Of a stretch of DNA of 64,000 nt, positions 58,141-64,000 are shown in pieces. The translations under genes and the position numbers were made by a program. Origin of the DNA: Hydrangea macrophylla (Eukaryota > Streptophyta > Magnoliopsida > Cornales > Hydrangeaceae). How positions within the stretch are numbered: the stretch's first letter is position 1; each line of letters opens with the position of its first letter. The stretch lies in contig CM066983.1 in assembly GCA_033977485.1 (NCBI GenBank), forward strand, positions 105,833,080 through 105,897,079, in the 5' to 3' direction. The notes under the pieces are model-generated. The model was not told where the DNA came from and searched no databases. It was given only the letters and a program-made list of their open reading frames with translations.

Positions 58141-59636
58141 TGCAGAACAGCTTTTTGCTGCAAAAACTCTGCTAAAACATTCCCAATTCACAACCAAACT
58201 TACCCAAACATCATAGAACTTTAAGAAAACATTACAAACACATTTTTAAACATGTTTAAACATAAACCAAACTTATGAAACACATACCCAACCACATTTT
58301 GATCAATATAATCCATGAACACCTCCTTTTGAAATCAAAACAAGTTTTGGAGCCTTGGAACTCAATCCTTAACGAAAATTCATAAAACTTGTTGAACATA
58401 AACTCAACTTACAATCAACATTACATCATAAACGAAACATATTCAAAACACCTGCAACTCCTTTCGGACTGGCTGGAATAGCTAAAGTTAGCTTCCACAT
58501 ATTTAACCAAAACACGTAGAGAATCTCCCAAGTTCTCCAAATCAACTTCAAACTACTAAATTACCAAAAGGAAGATCTAACTTCATAGTTACAACCAAAG
58601 TACCAACTTAAACATAAAAGATACTACAATTTACAACATTTTACAAGTTAAAAGAGAGATGTTATGCATAAGTCCCAAATCTCCCCCATCTCTCCCGTCT
58701 CTCCCAACGCTTGTCATTTCCTCTTCGGGAATAACTCTGAACCTGCAGTGGTTGTTATATACCACAACAGAAATAGGAAAATGGTTTTCTTAAGCATTAC
58801 GCTTAGTGAACAATTCTAAACATGATTGAATGTTTAACACGTGCAGTGCTATAAATAAACACATAACTCATACTCGTAATCGCCGAGTCACCGGTCCTAT
58901 GGTTCATTCAGACTCGAAGACTTCCCTTAGTCCCGTGGTCACTTCTATTCCTTGTACTTCCGTATTTATCGGATTCTTCCTCTTCTCCACCCTTATTACT
59001 CCCAACAATGAACCATTTTCCTGGTACTCATTGATTACCACATAAGCATATAATTAACATAGAATTCACTTAAGAATATTATGACTTCTAAGCATGATTC
59101 CATCAACACAATATATATGTGAACATTGAACACCTTAAACCCCAATCACTTGTTAATTAGAAAACTCACCTTAAGCAAGATTATATCCAAAATTACACGA
59201 AGAAGATGCTGAATTTCACTAAATTAAAGCTTAATTCCCACTCCAACGAGATTCCAAAATGAACTCGGTAGACGACGTCTCTCCGATTAGTATGTGTCAC
59301 GCCCCGACGTAGCATAATTCAGGAAAGCATTTAATTTCCTTTATGGACTCGTAGGTCGTGACAAGTGAGTATGACCAATTATCCCTGCAACAAATAACTT
59401 AACAACATTTCTAGAGCAAAGGGTACTAACAAAAACATAAGCTCCGAAATAAAAACTTACTAAACTATTACAGCAGTCATAGTCTTAGGCACAAAATGCC
59501 TTATTCAAAAGTCTAAACTAGTTTATTACAAAACCCAAATTAAAAGACATAGGAAAATATAAAGCAGCCTCCTGGAAAGTCTCCTGACTCTAAGTAGCAT
59601 AGTCAAAATACCCTGGCTGCTCCTGACCCTGAAAAT

Positions 59637-59688
59637 CTGGACATACAGTCCAGGACGCATCAACGCCGTCAGCTTATGAAAGCTGGTG
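59637..59688 (-). other. Two-stem leader module, LTR-D
   Basis: Minus strand: CTCACCAGCTTTCATAAGCT then GACGGCGTTGATGCG, then CTGGACTGTATGTCCAG with a perfect CTGGAC/GTCCAG stem. Confidence 0.55.
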
Positions 59689-59904
59689 AGCAAAATAAAC
59701 AAGTGCTCGCAATGTATATATATAAGCATATAAACAACGGTGCAATTTAATTTTAAAAGCAATAGATTCAAGGTTCCAATTCCAACATAAGCCATGGGGG
59801 AATAAAGAAAGCAATAAATATGCGACCATGCATGAACAATGTAATATCTCATCTTTCTGACTCTTTTCTCTCAACAAAACTCAACACAACCAAACCATTA
59901 TCTC

Positions 59905-60265
59905 AGATACCAGGAATACTATCCGATCGATATCCAAAACAGCACCCAAACTATCGCTTCAGATACCAGGAATAATATCTTATCGATATCTAAGCCACAC
60001 TCAATACCATCATTTCGGATACCAGGAATACTATCCGATCAATATCCGAAACAAGCGCCCTAGATACCAGGAATAATATCCGATCGATATCTAAGCCGTA
60101 CACAACATTACCACCATCGCTTCGGATATCAGGAATACTATCCGATCAATATCCGAAACGCGCGCCTTAGATACCAGGAATACTATCCGATCAATATCTA
60201 AGTCGTACACGACACTGTCGCCTCCAATACCAGGAATAATATCCGATCGATATTGAGGTCGCACA
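59905..60265 (-). repeat. LTR-D minisatellite, GATACCAGGAATACTATCCGA
   Basis: About nine units of roughly 33-45 bp alternate GATACCAGGAAT and TATCCGATCRATATC. TCGGATA and TATCCGA arms pair within units, a 7-bp stem. It occupies the slot of the other families' arrays. Confidence 0.9.
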
Positions 60266-60551
60266 CCAGACCGCTACTCTTTACTCTTTTCACACTTTCT
60301 CACACACATGCATGTTGACACAACCTCAACCCTAATATGTATGTCAATGTTCATAGTTTTGCAGTATCGGTTAATAATCTCAAAGCTGAATATACGTTCA
60401 ACATAATCTCGATCTTAATCGTTCTTACAAGTCCAAAGTCTAACAGTGAGCCTTTAAAACAGTATATTTGTCAAACAGTTCTTTGAAATCTCCCAAAACA
60501 TTTTTCAAACAGTCCCTTACCAAAAATTACACAAACTGCCAAAACTGCCAC

Positions 60552-60740
60552 CTCGCGCGAGCGGATCGCGCGAGCGAGGGGGAGGAAAAATCGCGCGAGC
60601 GGATCGCGCGCGCGAAAGGGAAGGCCGGATCGTTCGAGCGGGTCGCGCGAGCGGGGGAGCTGGACAGGTCGCGCGAGCGAGGGGGGGGAAAGGTCCGCGC
60701 GAGCGATCCTCGCGCGAGCGGGTCGCGCGCGCGAGTTCTT
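60552..60740. repeat. LTR-D CG-palindrome block
   Basis: Repeated CGCGCGAGCGGATCGCGCG, GGTCGCGCGAGCG and CTCGCGCGAGC words, 190 bp, more than 70% G+C by eye. Three overlapping Arg/Ala-rich ORFs arise from it and are artefacts. Confidence 0.85.
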
Positions 60741-61415
60741 GCAGAACGTCGTCTTCTTTGTTTTCTCCCATGTTTTCATTTTCTGGACTGAAATTACCCA
60801 GTTTCAGATTCTGTTCGTACCAGGACATGTGATATATGGTTCTCTTCAGTTTTCCGCGTAGATTAAGAATACGCGATCAATTTTAACTAATACGGATTAT
60901 ATCACTAGATATTCGCGATTAAAGTGAGGGTGTCAAAACTTAAAATCAACGGTTCGTCGCGATACGGATAAATTACTGTGTAGGATTCGAACCACAGCTT
61001 ATCGGGATCAATATCTTCCATTCCCAATTTATAGAATCGATTTTGGTTACGATTTCTAAAGCTTCAATTTTCAAGCTCTCATGGTGTATTGATATATATA
61101 CACATATACACACATATATACACTGAAATATACACATATAGACATTGAGAGTGAGTTTAAATTACTCACCGAGGCGATTATACAGAAAATTAAAGGCCGA
61201 GAACTTCCGCCGTAATAATCCGTCGTCTAAGAATTTTCTTCCCGTATCTTGAATTGATATAACAATATATATCTATGTATATAACTGTGTATGTGTATAT
61301 ATATATAATCAGTATGTGTGTGTGTGATCTTGAGAGAGAGTAGAGAGAATTGAGATAGAGCTTGAGAGAATAGGGAGAGAATGAGAGACTGTGAGTGAGA
61401 GAGAGAGAAATCAAC

Positions 61416-61427
61416 GTATATATATAA
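61416..61427 (-). promoter_or_regulatory. TATA box of LTR-D
   Basis: Minus strand TTTATATATACG, upstream of CTCTCTCTCTCACTCACAG-like leader sequence. Confidence 0.6.
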
Positions 61428-63159
61428 ACCCAAAGTTTTGGGCTCCAAGCAAGGCCAAGAATTCCCCCGGTGTGGTTGAGCTCACGTGCTCCCACACCAA
61501 AACGCGGTAAAGGCGCAGTTTTAAAACAAAACTGGTATTTTTACGGTTGAAAATAAAATGCAGAAAATTATATTAGCGTAGGAATAAATTCTCGGTTATA
61601 CAAAAATATAGATATCGATTTTGAAACCACAGAAAATATTTCCTATATTTTCAAATATTACAGTTTGGCCCCAGATAAATATTTATAAATAGAAATTAAA
61701 ACAGATGCTCATGGAAATGAAATGCCGTATTTATTTATTAATGATAATAAAATACAGGGCGTTACAGTATGGCTACCCAAAATCTAACGATTAAACATAA
61801 ATTGAAGGTATAGAAATGATCGTCTCACCTCCACGAGTCCAAAAACGGCTTCGGTTCGCGAATTGGACCAACGACGACGGAACGACGGAAAAACGATGTT
61901 GACGTCTCGTTTCCATCTTCTCTCACGAGCTCTCTCCCTTCTTTTTCTTTAATTGCTGTAAATGAGAGCTCATGCTCTCATGACACACACATGCAATGCA
62001 TGTTGTGTTGTCAAACCCACAATTTTCCTCACTTTTTGTTTACACCCCCAAAGTTTCTTAAGTTCTTATTATAAAATCCCCCAATCATTCCATTAACTAC
62101 CCAATTATCTAATGAGTGTTTGTCTAAGTCCCGTATGGTCCCAATGCGGGTCCTATATATTTTGTGAAGTTACTATCGCACCTACTAATTATGAATCTTT
62201 TTCAATTATACCCTTATTTGGGTGTCCAAGCTATAACCAAATGCTAACACATATATCATCATATTATATGGAAGCATTTAAACAAGTATTCATGTAATCA
62301 TATAAAATGAATTTAAAAATGAAAATTATTTTATCCGGGCCCTTCACTGGGTCCCACTTCATTTACTGTCCCTCCTCACTGGGGACTTTTCACGGGCGAG
62401 TCCAAGCCTCCCCTTAACCATTATATACGCTAATTACACGAATTAATGCATATTAAATGATATTTACCCCTTTTTCTCGGGTACGGGTGTTACAGAAAGA
62501 TTAGTCAATTTTTGTGGCTAATGACCACGCAGGTTCAGATGAGCATCACAGTGAGAAGTGTTGAGCTACGGGGATTCCAGATAGAACGGATTTATGTTTC
62601 ACTTGTTTAGAATGTTAATTAATGGGCGTACTCAGTTGGGGTATAGGAGTTTGGTTGTAATTCCTGTAATTAGAAACTAATGTAATTATATTTTGGAGTT
62701 GAGGCTTATGAAACTGGAATCATATATAAACTAGTTTTCGATCGTTTCTAAACCTATGAGATGCTATGGACATGTTTATATTTTAGTTAGATTAATTTAG
62801 AATGAGTTTGGAATGTGTAACTTGGCCTTATGTTGTTAGTTGGTAGCTACGAAACAGGGATTTCCGCAAGTTTGTTTTGAGCGTGTCGACTTTTACGAAA
62901 ACAGACATAACTCTTTCTAGAAAATTCGAATTCGCGCACCATTTTTTTGCATTGGAACCGAGACTCGAAGAGATATCTTTTGATATAAAATTTGACCATA
63001 TTTGTAAATGATCATTTTACCCTTGGGCTGGTTTATTCTAATGAAGTCATTTTACTGTGGTTAATTCTTGTTTTACTATTACTAAGAGACGTTTTGTTTG
63101 GGAAATTCTTTGTTACATGGTCTTAATCCGTGCATGGCGGGTTGGGGTGTGACAATATG

Positions 63160-64000
63160 AGTCTTACCCAGATAACCCACTTCATTGATTGCAGGGCCTA
63201 CAGTCAATGAAGTGTGCAGGGATCACGACAGTATGCCACATGGTACTCCCAAGGCACTTACAATTTATTGCAAATAAGCGAATGGATGGCACTATGGCAG
63301 TAACAATGTTTAAGAGCAACTATAATCATACTAGCATAATGTCATAATTAAGCACTCTAATATGCTATGCACTTTGGTATCCAACCATTTCTATAGAGGA
63401 AAAACACTATTAGTCATAGGTGTCACAGGGTGAGCGGTCTTTTAGAAAGCAGTAGAATTAAGGGTTAGATCCGCCTTTAAGTGATTGGGTGGGGGGGGGG
63501 GGGGGGACTGCTCAAAAATGTCTTATTTGGCTGAAGGGTGACCAATCTAGTTAGTCAAAAAATAGGATAAAAAAATACTGTGTTTGGTCTGGTGTAGCAA
63601 ATGTGACTTTCTCGATCTATAGTTCCTTTTTATTTATTCATTTATTTATTTTTAATTTTTTTTTTATCTCTATTAACAAATTCTCCGGCTTCCCTCACTT
63701 AAAAGATCAACTGTTGTGACACAAGTGTTTCGAGGTAGGCCACATATTGAATAGAGAAAGTGGGCCTCGCATTTGACAGATTTCGAGCAAACCCCCAACC
63801 TTCTATAAAGCCACTCCTATTTCTTCCAGTTGTAAGTGACTTGACCACTTTCATGCTTCGAATGAGAAGTTGCGCTTTTGATCTTGTTCTTAGCTCGGGT
63901 TTGATCCTTTAGGCGAGACTCTTTACTTTACAGGGTGGTTCCCTTTATGCTTCAGAAATTCGTAGTTGGCTTATCTTTGTTTGTTTGGTTACTGTTCATG
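63160..64000. other. Unassigned sequence right of LTR-A
   Basis: A G-run of 16 lies at 63490-63505. No gene, repeat end or RNA is recognised; the longest frames are short. Confidence 0.4.

Larger units (their letters stand above)
59295..61766 (-). mobile_element. LTR-D: solo LTR, Tekay-like family, TSD GTATG
   Basis: It starts TGTCACGCCCCGACGTAGC and ends ATACAGGGCGTTACA, 2,472 bp, with perfect GTATG duplications at 59290-59294 and 61767-61771 within LTR-B. It shares ends and layout with the element 1 LTR but has its own minisatellite. A TATA box (minus strand) is at 61416-61427, followed by purine-rich leader sequence, the GTGAGT...ACTCAC motif at about 61149-61173, the CG-palindrome block, the minisatellite and the two-stem module. 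Confidence 0.95.
47882..62494 (-). mobile_element. LTR-B: solo LTR carrying element 2 and LTR-D
   Basis: It starts TGTCACACCCCAACCCG and ends CGGGTACGGGTGTTACA, with perfect GAAAG duplications at 47877-47881 and 62495-62499. Without its two insertions it is 2,301 bp (47882-48058, 57894-59294, 61772-62494). It is inverted relative to its host LTR-A and of the same family group. Two GAATCGATCCG-type palindromes per half (58034-58140) occupy the usual palindrome slot. Donor-like sites lie on the minus strand at 61828 and 59169. Confidence 0.92.
32470..63154 (+). mobile_element. LTR-A: solo LTR expanded to 30.7 kb by nested insertions
   Basis: The LTR starts TGTAATTCCCGTACCCG at 32470 and ends GGGTTGGGGTGTGACA at 63154, flanked by GTATG (32465-32469) and ATATG (63155-63159). 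Its pieces are 32470-32878, 46979-47881 and 62500-63154, together about 1,967 bp. The middle piece matches LTR-B around GGGGATTTCATAATAGG and GGGGGTGTAAACGAAA and carries donor-like sites at 47227 and 47407. The last piece is an inverted match of LTR-B. No PBS follows, so it is a solo LTR. The interruptions are a MULE-like element and LTR-B. Confidence 0.8.

Noticed and set aside
60468..60828. Three overlapping Arg/Ala-rich ORFs of about 100 aa on both strands
   Set aside because: They arise because the CG-palindrome block lacks AT-rich stop codons; frames on both strands are open alike. The same holds for 3131-3499, 34896-35102 and 43333-43653.
1..64000. tRNA or rRNA genes
   Set aside because: The only tRNA-like words (TGGTATCAGAGC) are primer-binding sites next to LTRs; no cloverleaf or rRNA core sequence was recognised by eye.

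Overview
The window is a gene-poor, AT-rich stretch of a flowering-plant nuclear genome, most likely a eudicot with a large repeat fraction. I found no protein-coding host gene, tRNA, rRNA or CRISPR array that I can support. The evidence for a plant is Ty3/gypsy elements of the Tat and chromovirus (Tekay/Del-like) branches primed by initiator-Met tRNA, copia-type solo LTRs, many TAA-flanked MITEs, hAT-type elements starting TAGGG, a plant LINE tail and a Helitron-like 3' end. The species cannot be named from the sequence alone.

Layout. 1-7.9 kb: a dead Tat-lineage gypsy element on the minus strand (gag-like, protease, RT, RNase H, second RNase H, integrase), split by a 2.9-kb solo LTR with a perfect TGAAC duplication. 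8.1-10.3 kb: an old truncated LTR. 10.9-13.2 kb: a non-autonomous hAT-like element that contains a copia-type solo LTR. 13.6-23.3 kb: a low-copy-looking stretch holding about a dozen MITEs or inverted repeats, a Tat LTR remnant and a LINE tail. 23.3-31.4 kb: a Tat-like LTR abutting a degenerate minus-strand chromovirus-like gypsy element that itself carries an hAT MITE and a second copia solo LTR. 31.4-32.5 kb: a Helitron-like end. 32.5-63.2 kb: one ~2-kb LTR (LTR-A) inflated to 30.7 kb by nested insertions. 63.2-64 kb: unassigned.

The nest resolves fully. LTR-A (about 1,967 bp) contains a 1.1-kb MULE-like element and solo LTR-B (2,301 bp). The MULE-like element contains solo LTR-C (2,147 bp), which contains full-length element 1 (10.8 kb). 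LTR-B contains full-length element 2 (9.8 kb) and solo LTR-D (2,472 bp). With target-site duplications the pieces sum to 30,685 bp. Element 2 is very young: its LTRs are both 2,185 bp with about four differences, and its coding region has one break, a frameshift at a 7-bp tandem repeat. Element 1 is older and has several stops and a frameshift.

The most interesting signals are in the Tekay-like elements. (i) Both full-length elements carry a related extra ORF between the primer-binding site and gag, each just after a splice-acceptor-like sequence. (ii) Their long LTRs share a modular leader: conserved GTGAG donor-like sites, a family-specific cluster of short CpG-centred palindromes (CAATCGATTG, GACCGGTC, GAATCGATCCG or CTCGCGCGAG according to family), a family-specific hairpin-forming minisatellite, and a two-stem module near the LTR 3' end. 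This fixed layout with swapped sequence content looks like an undescribed cis-regulatory or RNA-structural system. All of it was read by eye; no alignment or database search was run.
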